Below are positions 40,291-59,349 of a stretch of DNA of 64,000 bases, piece by piece. The stretch covers positions 4,486,949 to 4,550,948 of the forward strand of contig CM075856.1 of assembly GCA_037975125.1 (NCBI GenBank), given 5' to 3'. The notes below the pieces were generated by a model. It was not told the DNA's origin. It did not search any database and saw only the letters and a program-made list of their open reading frames with translations. The number at the start of each line of letters is the position of its first letter. Within the stretch, counting starts at the first letter, position 1. The translations under genes and the position numbers were made by a program. This stretch comes from Latrodectus hesperus (lineage: Eukaryota; Arthropoda; Arachnida; Araneae; Theridiidae).

Positions 40291-41544
40291 CTAAAATTGG
40301 TGAACGAGTGTATAAAAGGCTGCAAACATATTAGTTTGATGGGTAGGATCTGTCACTGGAGAATTATTATGTAATAGGATCATATGTGAAGTTGGAGATA
40401 CTGTAACTCTATTTTGGAGATTTTTTAATAAGTTAGAAATATTTTTTGATGTTCCAGCTGAAATTATTATTTTGTTCCAATATTTTCGAGAAAAATATAT
40501 GAGTAATCGATGTAAATCTGCTGCAGTTCTTTCATATGCCATCCAAACGTACTTATCACATGTGTGTTTAGCTTTACGCCAAAGACGTCTTTTTTGGTCC
40601 AGGAGATAACCACATCTAGAAGACCACCATGGAGGATAAGGTTTACATGGCATTTTCTGCCATCTTCGAAACTTGTGAAGCTTATTTATGCAAAGATGAT
40701 TGAATTGTTCAATAGAGTGAAGATTAGAAATTTCATAATCAGTATTGATGGAAGCAAAGAATTCTGACCACAGGATACGTGATCTGTTCGGTATATGGTG
40801 ATCAATATCTCCTATAGGTATGCTAGTTTTAGATGGTAAATGATCACTTCCAAAACAATCTGGGTGAGCTTCAATATGACTTAGGTGATAAATGTCTGGT
40901 GATAAAAAAATGAAATCAATGAGTGAAAGTTTATGATGTGGACCGTAATGTATTGGAATTTCAGAGTTCAGGAAGCAGCAATTCTCTTCCTGAATCCATT
41001 CAAGGTCATTTGCCCTTGATGAAGTAGAACAGCTTCCTAAAGATGTATGTCTAATATTGAAATCTCCTATGATGATATAAGGATGCTGAATTCCTTGAAT
41101 TATGCTATGATGCCACTCTGAAGAAAATTTACCAGGCTGAATGTAAACATTAATAATAGCTATTGCAGTCGTTGCCACTGTGATCTTGACTGCTAAGAGT
41201 TCTCTGTCATCATCTGAGAGACGGATTGGAGAAAATTGCCTTGTTGGAATATATTTATTTACTGCTAGGAGAAGGCTGCCACCTCGCGCGTCTATCTTCT
41301 TTATCTTGACGAAAGATTATTATGTTAAATAAAAATATCTTATCAACTTTTTTAAACAAGTTTCTTGTATTGCAATAACGTCTGCAGAGTTAAAATAATG
41401 AAGTTTCATGTATGGGCGCTTATTGAGAACACTGCGAGCATTCCACGAAATTAATGAGAACATGAAAAAAGTTACAATTATTATGATTACAATTTGACTG
41501 TTAGGAAATTTTATTACTTCCTTTTCTGAATTTTGCATTTTCAA
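40291..41544 (-). pseudogene. LINE ORF2, endonuclease part
   Basis: APE endonuclease. The upstream frame (41320-41544) has FSLISWNARSVLNKR and VIAIQETCLKK (motif with the metal-binding Glu). After a shift near 41320 the second block, open from about 41310 to 40291, has IIIGDFNIRHTSLGS, SLIDFIFLSPD and FGSDHLPS. The C-terminal linker shows the PYPPWWSSRC segment usual between EN and RT. The frame leaves the RT frame near 40300. Confidence 0.85.
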
Positions 41545-41712
41545 TTACTTCCGACTGCTCTTCTGAAGAGTTACCAAAATTAAATACACTGTTCACAGGT
41601 AAAATTGGATTGAACTGAATGTCACTATTACTAGGGTTTGATGATTGTTTTAGGATTCGACTACTTTTTTGAGTTTTCCTTCTAGCAGGGGATGACGAGA
41701 GACTTGTAAATA
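41500..41712 (-). pseudogene. LINE ORF1 C-terminal remnant
   Basis: Reading down from 41712 there is an open frame through TSLSSSPARRKTQKSSRILK and a Ser/Asn-rich stretch to a stop near 41500. It overlaps the start of ORF2, as ORF1 tails do in this group. It has no zinc knuckles because the element is truncated upstream. Identification rests on position and composition. Confidence 0.5.
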
Positions 41713-42490
41713 AATTAATAAATGCTTATTAGGAAGTATACATTTATTTGAAATCCATTCATTGAGTTTCATACAATGTACAACCATAATTAAATACATA
41801 TAAATTTGAATTCATTCTTTAATATTTATACTTTTTTTGATGAAATATTATATTCTTTCAAAGAAATCTTTATTTAAAATAAAGATTTAGCAGATTCTCA
41901 TTAAGGAAAGGATTATTTATGAAGAAACAACTTCTTTAATGTTCGTGGAATGTATGTTTCTTAGAAAAAGAAAATTTTAAATATTTTTCTAATATTACTT
42001 CCCTTGAGGGAGAATTTAGATGCAGTTATTTGATTATTTCACTCCATCTTCATTACCCGTAATTGCACGTTTCATTTTAATTGCTCTTCTCTGAAACAAC
42101 TCTGAGAATTTAAATAATCTTTAAGATGTTTTATTTTACACACTTTTTAAATCATGCTCTAGAGGTAAACTTTTCGGTAGAAAATAAATTGTTCAACAAT
42201 TGTTTCACTTAAAAAACAATCAATTTAATAAATAAAACTAATTAAAAAGTAGAAAAAGGCAAATATAAATATATCTCTTTAGGATTTAAATACATAATTT
42301 GTGTATTAAATTATTATTAAGCACCTGCAAAATTGAATAAGTTAATAAATAATAAACACAATTAATTATTAAATATGTACAAAATAAAATCACATTTATA
42401 ATGTTTTATACATTTCTTATTTTATAACCATTGTATTGTTTACTTTTATTACAGTTCGCTTCTAGCTCTGCTTAAATTAAATATCTTGAA
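41713..42490. other. AT-rich DNA, nothing recognised
   Basis: No coding or element signal seen upstream of the truncated LINE. Confidence 0.5.
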
Positions 42491-42580
42491 ATCACTAACA
42501 ACAACAATAACAGTATATCACTAACAATAACAGTATACAATAACAGTATAACAATAACAGTATCACTAACAATAACAATA
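42491..42580. repeat. Minisatellite based on aataacagtat
   Basis: About six imperfect copies of aataacagtat(atc), mixed with actaac spacers. Confidence 0.8.
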
Positions 42581-43020
42581 TTTCAATCAAGTGAGACGAT
42601 ATTTTCAGTTGATATTTCAAGAGAAGGACACATTTCAGTGTAATAAGAGTTATATTTTATAAATTACTTCATCATAAGTATCTTTGGGCAGAACTACATA
42701 ACTTGTTAATTACTTTTTCCAATCAAAAAAGTGGGTATATTTGACTGCAATAAATGGCGCTCATGTACATATACATCACAGGTAAAAGAAATGCTCAATT
42801 GTTTTTCTTTGCAAACAGAAAAGAGCATTACAATCATTTTAAAAAACATTTTATTTAATATACCAGTCGGAGTGAAAATGTTCTCAGATATGTTCATAAG
42901 CATTTAAACATTCAGGTAACTTATTTATACGATATTTCCTTATTTATAAATTTGTCTGAATTTCAGAGTGTTTACTACGCAAAACATATACAAATGAGAG
43001 TGTTCTATTGATCGTGTTGT
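42581..43020. other. AT-rich DNA, nothing recognised
   Basis: A 65-codon minus frame at 42706-42903 has no recognisable domain. Confidence 0.45.
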
Positions 43021-43295
43021 TTCCAGGGCGAAGAAACGTACCATCGTAGGCTTCATCACAGGACGATAACATTTCAGGAAACATCTCCATACTATGGGAC
43101 TCGTTTAAGACCCTAATTGTAGGAAATGTTTAAGGATGATGAGTGGTCTCATCGCATCATTTTTGAGTGTGAAGCTTTAGCCTCCTTTCGTTTTAATACT
43201 TTAGGAATCATCAATACTAAAGAGTTACATCTTAGCTCCATAAAGGATTTGTCTGACTTTAAAAATAAAGTGGCGACCTAATTTATAGGAACTAA
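43021..43295 (+). pseudogene. LINE ORF2 tail fragment (post-RNase H region)
   Basis: The plus strand reads RAKKRTIVGFITG, then HLHTMGLV, DPNCRKC and, after a frameshift near 43135, DDEWSHRIIFECEALASFRF. A CRKC...IIFECEAL arrangement is typical of the C-terminal zinc-finger-like tail of RNase H-bearing LINEs. Premature stops are present and all upstream ORF2 is absent. Confidence 0.65.
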
Positions 43296-43299
43296 GGAA

Positions 43300-43560
43300 C
43301 TAAAACTATCTAGAATGAAATGGTTAGGCCACCTCATGAGAATGAGTACAGAGAGAACACCAATAAAGGTCTTCAACACCACCCCTTTCTATAGTAGACC
43401 AAGAGCAAGATTCAAAAAGAGATGGAAAGACTGCCTGGAACAAAACTTCAACATACTTAAAGTCAAGAACTGGAGGTTGATTTCTCGAAAAGGAGCGTAA
43501 TGGCAGAGACTTCTGAAGAAGGCCCACAAAGCGCTGTCGTGCCAATGCTGATGATGAAGA
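43300..43560 (+). pseudogene. Second LINE ORF2 tail fragment (WLGH-type C-terminus)
   Basis: The frame at 43315-43500 reads MKWLGHLMRMSTERTPIKVF, then RPRARFKKRWKDCLEQNFNI and VKNWRLISRKGA. This matches the widespread C-terminal signature (WLGHVxRM...GRPRxRWxD...NW) of a LINE ORF2 class different from the RNase H-tail type. It abuts the preceding fragment within about 20 bp and in the same orientation. Confidence 0.75.
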
Positions 43561-43639
43561 GTTCATGGGCTTGAGGCTATAGCACAAAATGCTATCGAGC
43601 AGAGGTACCCAGTACCGTACAAGCCCATTAAAAAGAAGA

Positions 43640-43988
43640 TTGTGTTGTTGCCTACGGCTATGTGAAATTAAGTCAGAAGGGGGCTCTTTCGTTAAACCAG
43701 ATCACCACGAAGGTAAAAGTACGTTTTTGCTCTAAGACTCACTCGGTAGATAGCATCAACAGAATATACACTCTATAATTTTGCCTTTGTTCTGTAGGGG
43801 AAGGAAATTTTTTCCGAACCATCCATTCCATGGTAACTGCTCAAAGATCAAGCAGAAGACTTTATATTCCACGAATTTAATGAGCATGTATATCGCATTT
43901 ATTTGGTGGGTCTTTGGAGGTATTGGGAATCGAACCAATCCCTTCCGGAGGGATGGCTGACGCCCTAACCACTATTCTACTACTGCCT
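43640..43988 (-). mobile_element. tRNA-derived SINE (family D) with tail-alpha domain
   Basis: Minus strand: the head at 43905-43988 has agaatagtggttagggcg (A box) and ggttcgattccc (B box). The body is unique. The 3' part, 43642-43735, has agagcaaaaacgtactttta and ccttcgtggtg, homologous to tail alpha of family B and of the 5S-headed SINE. It ends in caacaacac. No clear TSD. Confidence 0.78.
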
Positions 43989-45136
43989 ACTTATTGTAAA
44001 AGTATTCATAGCGGAATATAGAAAATATTCTACAGTGGAAGTTTCTTAATCGCAACAGAATATTTTAAGATTTTATATTTACTTCCAATGCATTTAATTT
44101 TTAGTCTACTAAATTTTTCAAAATCATCCGCATCCCTAAGATTTTTGTTTCTATTTAAGATTGCATGCCTAAACATGAAGGTTTATGTGTTGATAAATAT
44201 CCAAGAATCAGTTGCGTAGCATTTTATTGACTTAGTGTTAATAAAATTCATTTTGGAAAATTTATTAATCAAATTAATAATTCTTCATAAAATATTTACT
44301 AATTGTTACAATCAGTTGTTTTTTATTAGACATGTAAATATGGACTGGTTATTTTTTGGATAACAAACATTCTATGGGAAATTAATTTATGCATTAGTTT
44401 TTTGTTTACTATCTTGTTGCATTGGAAAATAAAACTAAATTGCTTATTGTTAGTTCATAGATTTTTACGTAATAAACAACAGAATATTCTAAAAACTGAA
44501 CATGAAAGCACAGAATGAAAGAAAAGACAATAGTATCAAATTTTATCTCAATACAAACGAGATTTTATCTTGATACTAAGGTTCGTTATGGTCTTGTTGC
44601 AAAATGACTTTTTCACCAAAAGCGACATAAAAATTTTATTTATTATCTCAACTTCAATTGACCTACAAAGAGATTATTGTAGACTGCAGCACTGAAAGTT
44701 GTTTCGACTTTTTTTTAGACGAGTCTGTCTAAAGTTTTTTTTTTTTGTAGTTATTGATTACGACGCACAATATATGAAATTTTCTTTCAGGAGAACTACC
44801 AAGAGTTTTTGGAAGAGGTTTTCGCAAAAAAGAATAGTTTACAACATTTTAACTATTTAAGAGATACTCTCAAATTGTCAAAAATTTTCATAATTCAACA
44901 TTTCAGTTAGCATACTAAAAGATTGCTTTAAATAATAACAATTTACTGAACACATTATTAGGAAACGAAGATCAAATGAAGAAATTACAAAATATTAATT
45001 TAAAAACATTATTTTAAACGTCTATTTACATTTTTCTCTGTTTTAGATTCTTTTCAATTTTTTCAATTTTGAATCATTTCTTAAAATGTATTTCCCAATT
45101 TATTAGTTTTAAATTAATTTTAAATTTCTTGTTTCT
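43989..45136. other. AT-rich DNA, nothing recognised
   Basis: No coding or element signal seen. Confidence 0.5.
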
Positions 45137-45250
45137 GAACACATTTTCAAGTAATAGTTTTAAACACATTTATTAAAGAAGACATTTCCAAGTAACAGTT
45201 ATAAATATAGTTATTAGAGAACACATTTTCTAATAATAGTTTTGCAATTT
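45137..45250. repeat. 41-bp minisatellite, about 2.7 units
   Basis: Units begin at 45137 (gaacacattttcaagtaata), 45178 (gaagacatttccaagtaaca) and 45219 (gaacacattttctaataata). Confidence 0.82.
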
Positions 45251-45535
45251 TTTATATAAATGATTCCATTTTTATGAATCATTCAGTATGAAGACATATA
45301 ACATTTTTCATAAAACAGCAGCAAAGTGTGTAAAAAAGTGAATGAAAAGATTAAAAAAAGAGAATAAAATTAATACTTAGCTTCATCAATATTATATTAA
45401 CAAATATGCTTCATATTTTTTAAGCGGATTGTAATATAAATTTAGTAATTATAACAAAATTTAAAAAAAATATTTTTATAATTTTACTAAGATATATTAT
45501 TCAAAGAATTTTAAAGGTAAAGGCCTTAGAGAGAT
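45251..45535. other. AT-rich DNA, nothing recognised
   Basis: No visible feature. Confidence 0.4.
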
Positions 45536-45709
45536 TGGTTTGTTTGTCGCTCAACGGTCATTTTTTGCACACGAGGGCTAATTAGACCGGGACCTACGGT
45601 TTAAAGTGGATTTCGAACCACTACAAACATACATGGCCAAAGTAGGATTCGAACCACCGAACTGTTGAACCGAAGGCAAGAGCACTAACCATTCGGCTTC
45701 CAGCTCGGC
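45536..45709 (-). mobile_element. tRNA-derived SINE (family A)
   Basis: Minus-strand copy of the element at 3078. The right end ccagctcgg is the complement of its head start. The B-box complement is aggattcgaacc. The left end is the AAAC-type tail (ggtttgtttgtcgctcaac). Well preserved, but no TSD is recognised. Confidence 0.85.
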
Positions 45710-46128
45710 AATGCCATAGAATGAAAATATATTGCAATTGTAAGCAAAATTATACAAAAAAGCATTTATTTTTCGACTTCATAAATAATGAATTTATGAC
45801 TCGATTATATTGTATAATATTGTATAAAAATAAGGAACATTTCTTGCTGTATATGAAGACTTGCTTTTAAGAATAACTAATGCATAACAATATTTTTATG
45901 GATATTTTACAAAATTTATGGTGCACAAAATTGTATTTTTAATCATCTTCTTGTAGTTTTTAGTCTATTATTGAAAAGAAAATGATTTTTTCTTTGATTT
46001 CAAAGTATTTATAAATGCAAAAAATAGTCAGAAATTAAAAATCACTCATTTGCAAAATAAAATATTTTAATTTACATGATTATCAATTTTAGAAATTAAT
46101 TTAGTTAGTTATTTTATTTTTATTTTAT

Positions 46129-46131
<3 letters not shown>
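45710..46131. other. AT-rich DNA, nothing recognised
   Basis: No visible feature. Confidence 0.45.
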
Positions 46132-46176
<45 letters not shown>

Positions 46177-46192
46177 TATATATATATATATA
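46132..46192. repeat. (TA)n microsatellite with one interruption
   Basis: TA array interrupted by a single C at about 46176. Confidence 0.95.
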
Positions 46193-49100
46193 ATATTTTT
46201 GCTTTCTTCTGTAGTTAATATTAAAAACTTCCATTGAAATTTGATGCTTTTCAAGTGAATATTCAATTAATTATCTCTGTATGTCATTATTTAAATTAAA
46301 CATTTAAATTATCGAACTACATTAAAATAACTAAGGTCTTACTCTTTGTGTAACGAAATATCACTGTACTGTCCTATTATCACAAAGCAAAGAGACAAAT
46401 TTGTTGGAATAGAATCTCAGTGGTTTTCAAGTTATATGCGGGATATGCGGACATATATAAGTTGCTGAGGACAATTTGCTAAATACACATTTACATATCT
46501 GTAAATAAATCTGACATAATGGATTCCAGATGTATTATATTCTAAGATTATAAAAAGTTGAGTGTTAAGAATGCACGCTACATTGCAGCAAATAAATTGA
46601 AATTTTAATCTATGTAAACTTAAACAACATTTTATTTGCATTGTATTTCCCTAATTATTTAGTGACATAACATAAATTTAAATTTTATTAAAATCATAAA
46701 ATATTTACACATTATAACTTTAGTTAATTTAATTAATGATAGTAGAATTCACATTTTTGTAATGAATGATTCATAAATCTACGGAAAATTTTCAGAAATA
46801 ATAATTAAGAACTGTATATGAATAAAATGAGGGAAATATTCAAAAAATATTTTTATAAATTACTTCATAGACTCATATGGAACAGTATACAAAAGACATT
46901 ATGCAATATACAAAAAATAACAATGTTTTATATGAAATTCGAATATATTATTATGATGGAATTTTTCTGTCATCATTTATAATATCTTCGAATTTCGTAT
47001 AAAACTTTATTTTTTCTGAGTAAATATTTATTTTTAATAATTTCTTATACACTTTTTTAATATTTTCAATATTATTCACGAATAGTTTTTGTATTTAAAC
47101 CAGAGTATAATAAACAAATTTAATGCAATAAAAAATTTCTTACAACTATCTCAATACTTTTTTAAATTAGGAAATATTTTCTTAGAGACCTGTTTCTATT
47201 TGAAGGATGAAATAATTACATTATATAATGCAGTACATGTTATTTTGAATAGTACAATATCCTACTTGATAAATTATTATTTTACTAAAGTTATAATATA
47301 TATTTCACAATGTTATACACATAAAATATTTCTATAAAATAACATTTTTCAAAATTTTATTGAGGTAGTCGCATATTTATATAAAAAGCCAAATATTTTC
47401 CAGTGTCAAAATTTATATTTTGATTGATTTTAAACTATTTTAAAGAATTTTTATCGCTATTCAATAAATATTTGTTTTGTTTTAAAATATGTACAAATAT
47501 TATACTCGTTTTAAATGTAAATAAATATCATAGATATTTTATATTGTTTTATACCATATAAAATTACTTATTTGAATATTATTATAAATTTTCATAATTA
47601 AATTTTTATGAAATTAAAAAATCATTCAATAATAACTTGGATGTACACTTATAAAAAAATTATCATTCATATGCTTTATATTGAAAAACATATTTATATG
47701 TTTTATACTAAAACAACTTATGAATATGTTGAAAATATCATTCATTTCTTACCTAAAAAAACATAGAATGGTACAAATAAGTCTTAAATTTTCAAATTGA
47801 AATTTTCGTTACTACAAAATTCTAAACAGTTTACATTTACCTTGAAAAATAATAACTTTTCATGTAATTGAATTAATTAAGAATTAATAATTTCATAAAT
47901 TATGAGTAAGCTGGAATTTCAGATATTGGTTAAGAATTTTTATCTATATAAAGAAACAATTATGAGTATACTCGTATTTGTCATATTCTGAGTCTCATTG
48001 AACTAACCAATAAAACTCAAATATTACATTGAATGGTGTTAATATGTAACTGAAAACATGTTGAAGATTAATATTAAATAGTTAATCTAGCTACAACTGA
48101 TAGTTTTATATTTATATTTCTTATTTAAAGACTAATTAACTATATATTTGTGAACCTCTTATAGTCTTAATTGACTTTTGCTGGTTGGTGATATTTACAT
48201 CTAGATACTTTCCTAATAGTCAAGATATGCTTTTTTTCGTTGATTTTCCAGACCAATTCGATTTTTTTGTTTATGTTTAATGCAATATTCAAATTTGTAT
48301 TGGGATTCACAATTAGCAGGTAAAATTATTTCATTTTAAATGTTCAGATAAATACATTTGAGCATCTTTATTGATGGTCGATTTTTAAACAATGTTTTTA
48401 AAATGATTTCTTATTTTACAAAATTAAAATCGATTTGTATTAAAAATCTCAATTTTCTTATAATTACAGAAAATTGTAGATTACATTGGAAGAATAGCTT
48501 AAGTGCATGTTATATGTTTTGAAAATAACTTAGAATTTCTAAAAGAACTTCTGTTTTACGAAATAAACTTCCTTTGTTATAGAAAATGAATTTTTTTTTA
48601 CAAGTGTGGAAAATTTAAGATCATTGAAAATAAGGCATAGTAGCTCAAATGCTTTTATTTGTTTCCAAAATAAAGTATTCTAAAGAAAATATTATAGTTA
48701 CAAATGTCAAAAGATACTTTAACATTTGGATTTAATGAAGCATTTGAGAGAAATGAAGTTTTGGGAGTTGAGATGCATATTATATTATGATATTAAATTT
48801 GCATTCATCACAATCAAACAATTCCTGTAAATGCCATATTCATTAATTCTTGTAATGCTGATTTTTTTTAAATTTAAAATTAATATGTAATACAATTTTT
48901 TATTTCATGCGTGCAACCGTTTCATAAGAAATATCATATCTATAATAGAAATATTTGCATAAATAAAGTGTGTGAAAACTTTATATTGAGAAGGATAAAT
49001 TGAAACCTAGGCATACAATAATTTCAATTTAAACTTAGTCTTATCTTTCCCCTTTTTAAAAATATATCTTAAATCTGAAGAACTTTTAAATTCCTTTTAA

Positions 49101-50259
49101 GTTTAAAGAAGTGTTTTTCTTTGTATTTAGGAATAACATAAAATTTAAAAGTAAATTGGTAATAATTGTAATATCAAAATAGGTTGAACCGATAAGACAT
49201 GAGATTAAAGTTAGATTATTAGTAAATTTATCTTATTTGTTTTCATTTAGTTGTTTCTAAAAAAACCTGTGTGATTTATAAATTATTCCATATTTATTAA
49301 TTTTTAAGCATTTAGCAATCCTTACGTTTTTTAATAATATCAATATAAAATCATCTTTCAATAACTATGAAGTTTATTCTTTGAAAATTATAGAGTAATA
49401 CGTTAAACAGTACCAAATTCTGAAATAATAAAGCTTCAAGTAAAAATTCATGAACAAATGTATTTTTAGCAAATTTATTGTATTTTTTTAGTAAACAGTA
49501 ATAGTAAACTTTATCAAATCACTTAAGTGAAAATATATGTGTGTTTGTAATTTAAATTAAATAGCTCTGAATAAAAAAAACATTATTGTTCTTTTCTTCG
49601 AATTTTTACGTTCAAATCTCACTACATTTATTTACATCAAATCTCACTACTACTACATGAACTTTCATTTCTTTTAATGTTAACGATGTGAAATAAACAA
49701 TATATCTAAAGCCCATTTTTTAAGCTTAATCAATACTATTAAAAAAAATAATGTACTTTTGTTGTTAGCATTTGAAACAAAATTGATAAAAAAATTCATG
49801 TCAAATTTTATTTACTTTTAATCATTTCACGTTAGTTTTCTGTATAGAAATATTTTTTCCACTTAAATATATTTAAAAGTATTAAAAGTCAATTAGAGAG
49901 TAATTAAGATATTTAAAAATATAAAATCTTTGATCACTAAATTATTATTAATTCTACAATGAAATGCATGTAAGCATTCTTCCTCAGAAAACAACCTTTG
50001 AAATGTTCCACATAATTATTTTAAAAGCTTTTGTAATTTTTACGTTAACGGCATCTAAACCTTAATATATAAAATTTTAATCTACTAATGTTGTGTGTTT
50101 GCATTAAAAACATTTTTTTATTTGTTTTTAAAATCTAAATATTTTTACAATAATAGAATGAAACATCTCCTTAAGAATCCTATTTTCTTCATTAAAAGCA
50201 ATCATTTATCCCTAATAGCATTCTAATTACCATATATTACTAAAAGAAATCCCAGTCGG
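46193..50259. other. About 4 kb AT-rich DNA with one hairpin
   Basis: No gene, TE protein or RNA gene recognised. It contains the 81-bp hairpin at 46925-47005. Frames at 46432-46641 and 47089-47337 lack coding character. Confidence 0.55.
46925..47005. repeat. 81-bp imperfect hairpin (precursor-RNA-like)
   Basis: Arms of about 34 bp (gttttatatgaaattcgaat... at 46925 and ...ttcgaatttcgtataaaac ending 47005) pair with few mismatches around a 12-nt loop, gaatttttctgt. Either strand could form it. It may be a microRNA-like precursor or an old foldback. Confidence 0.7.
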
Positions 50260-50275
50260 AAACTATGTATTTAAC

Positions 50276-50550
50276 TAAACTCCATGGCACGACAGCCCAT
50301 GTGGGCCAAGGCCTACAGTGCCCATAACTGTTTTCATGACCGAGGGCCCTGGGGTGCGAAGCATATGTCCCTGTTAGGTGGGCAGCCTAACGTTAGACGC
50401 CCAATGTTTAGTTCCCAAGCATGCTTGGTACTCAGTTAATCGACCCACTAAAGGGGTGAAAGGCTGAGTCAACCTTGCCCAGCCCGAGGATCCAACCTCT
50501 GACCTGCGTCATGGGAGCGTGAAACGCTGCCACTAAGCCACCGGGCTTCC
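50276..50550 (-). mobile_element. tRNA-derived SINE (family E), full length
   Basis: GC-richer island. The minus-strand head has cccggtggcttagtggcagc (A box) and agaggttggatcctcgg (B-box-like). The 16-bp TSD aaactatgtatttaac lies at 50260-50275 and 50551-50566. The body shows no obvious relation to families A-D. Confidence 0.88.
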
Positions 50551-50566
50551 AAACTATGTATTTAAC

Positions 50567-51039
50567 GATTTGAATTATAATACGTATAATAAAATTTGAG
50601 TCATTTCTAACATACAAATAAAAATATAATTTTCCTAGAATTTCTCTGATATTTTTTGCAAAAAATATGATTCATTTTAAGAATTAAGTATCTTCCAATT
50701 TACCAATTTTATTCACAAAATTTTAAAACAATATTTATGAAAAATTTCAAACATTTTCATGAATACAGCAAAATATTTTAGGTAATGCAATTTGAACTTT
50801 ATTAATAATTTTTATACTTAATATATCTTACTATATATAACAAGACTGAAATGTAAAATTTAATGTTTATGGAGCTGGCTAGGTCATCAATACCTCTCAA
50901 TCAATTTAATTTTACAACGGCGTTAATTATTTCCTTTCGTGTTTTCAATAAATCATGTAAAAATACGCATATATTTATCAAATACTCGATAAATCATGGA
51001 AACACACCAGTCTTTATGGATTTTTTAATGTGGTGCAAC
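50567..51039. other. AT-rich DNA, nothing recognised
   Basis: A 90-codon plus frame starting at 50863 runs into the repeat that follows. No domain recognised. Confidence 0.4.
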
Positions 51040-51425
51040 CCAATTTTGTTTGTTTCCAGAATTGCTTATGTTTCCCTCATATTAAAACTTCAGATAAAAC
51101 TAAAACTTACTTCTCTCCCATTCGTATATTTTTGAAAACATATATTTCCATCCTTTTTAAATTTATGAATCAAGGAAAATATTTTTCACTTTTTAATTGA
51201 GAAATTTTTTTTTATCGTCAATTGAACTCTTGTTTGTTTTCGCAATTTTTTAAGCTTCATTTCTATTAAAAATTCAGAAGCAAATTAAAACTTACTTTTC
51301 ATTCGAGTATTTCTGCAAATATTAACCTTCAATCATTTTAAAAGTTACATGTCAAGGAAAAGTTGTTATTCAAGGAAAATGTGTTTAAATTTTCATTGAA
51401 GAAATCATTTTATCATCAACTGAAA
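51040..51425. repeat. Old two-copy tandem duplication, about 185 bp period
   Basis: Units near 51045-51228 and 51229-51425 share, in order, cttgtttgttt, attaaaa-ttcaga, aaaacttactt, attcg-tat-tt, tcaaggaaaa and atcatcaactgaa-type phrases. They have many substitutions and one internal insertion. Confidence 0.65.
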
Positions 51426-56722
<5,297 letters not shown>

Positions 56723-57388
56723 ATCAAATTTTAATAGGTAATTGTTTAGTTAAGAGATATTCAACTGCTTTCATCATGCTCAGTTGAAGCTTTTACAATT
56801 ACATAAAAATATTTTTGATTACTTAAATTGTGATAATAGGAAAAATATCAGAAATGAAATTAAAAACAAATTTTTATCTGAAGAATCCATAAAAAAGGCA
56901 GATAAAAAACGCGTTATTCAAATTACGGATTTATAAATGCACCAGATTATTCCATATTTAAGGAAATTTTATTATCTATTAAACGTTTAGTAACCTCAGA
57001 AAATCATCAACGCAATCGCAAAGTTAAAAAAAGCCATTTTAAACAATACGAAGGTTTGATATAGCCTTTAAATAATTTACAAGCATATGGATTTCTAACG
57101 ATGTATTCATTATATGAATAAATGCATTTTCCTTAGAGATTTCCCCCGCATTTTTTCACTACATTTATTGAAAATCATGCCGTAATTTCAATCATATTTT
57201 TTGTCGAAGTTGAGTAATGTTTTCTGCTTTTTAAATACGTGGTAATTCATGCAGTATTTCACAATTAAAATTCCAGAATAATTTTTCTGATGTGGAATCC
57301 TTTTCTTTAAAAAAATCCTCTATAAGCGATAAAATCAATTCTGACCACATCACTTTGATGCTCAGCTCCTTATATAAATAAATATCGA
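56723..57388. other. AT-rich DNA, nothing recognised
   Basis: No coding or element signal seen. Confidence 0.45.
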
Positions 57389-57401
57389 AGAACATACATA
57401 T

Positions 57402-57680
57402 GTTGTTGTTGTCGTGTGCCAGCCAGGCTGGCAATGTTGGTGCGCTGCTCCACTTTTCCAACTGAACACAATTTTGGTGTGGAGTCAGACTATCTCAGTA
57501 CACACATGCTATAGGGACCCGTTTATAGGGTAGGCAACCATTCACTCCACATTCATTCAAGGAAAGGACAAAGACAGGACATATATAGAGAAAAAGTACA
57601 TCCATGCCCGAACCGGGATTCGAACCCAGGACCTCCTTATCCGCAGTCAGGCACATTGACCCCTAGACAAGTTGGGCGGC
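57402..57680 (-). mobile_element. tRNA-derived SINE (family B, tail beta), full length
   Basis: The minus-strand head has the B box in gggttcgaatcccgg and cttgtctag-type A-box sequence at the right. The body has accctataaacggg. The tail ends ggctggcacacgacaacaac at the left. The 13-bp TSD agaacatacatat lies at 57389-57401 and 57681-57693. Confidence 0.9.
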
Positions 57681-57700
57681 AGAACATACATATACTATAA

Positions 57701-59349
<1,649 letters not shown>

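Larger units (their letters stand above)
37806..41712 (-). mobile_element. 5'-truncated APE-type LINE, second family
   Basis: Minus-strand element of about 3.9 kb holding the end of ORF1 and a decayed but complete ORF2: endonuclease, RT, RNase H and cysteine-rich tail. It has the same domain order as the LINE at 20.8-26.5 kb but is clearly different in sequence, is more AT-rich, and is older (many frameshifts). Both ends are approximate and no TSD was found. Confidence 0.82.

Noticed and set aside
50863..51135. Possible membrane protein exon (90 codons)
   Set aside because: Hydrophobic only because of AT-rich codons; it overlaps a diverged tandem repeat and shows no family motif.
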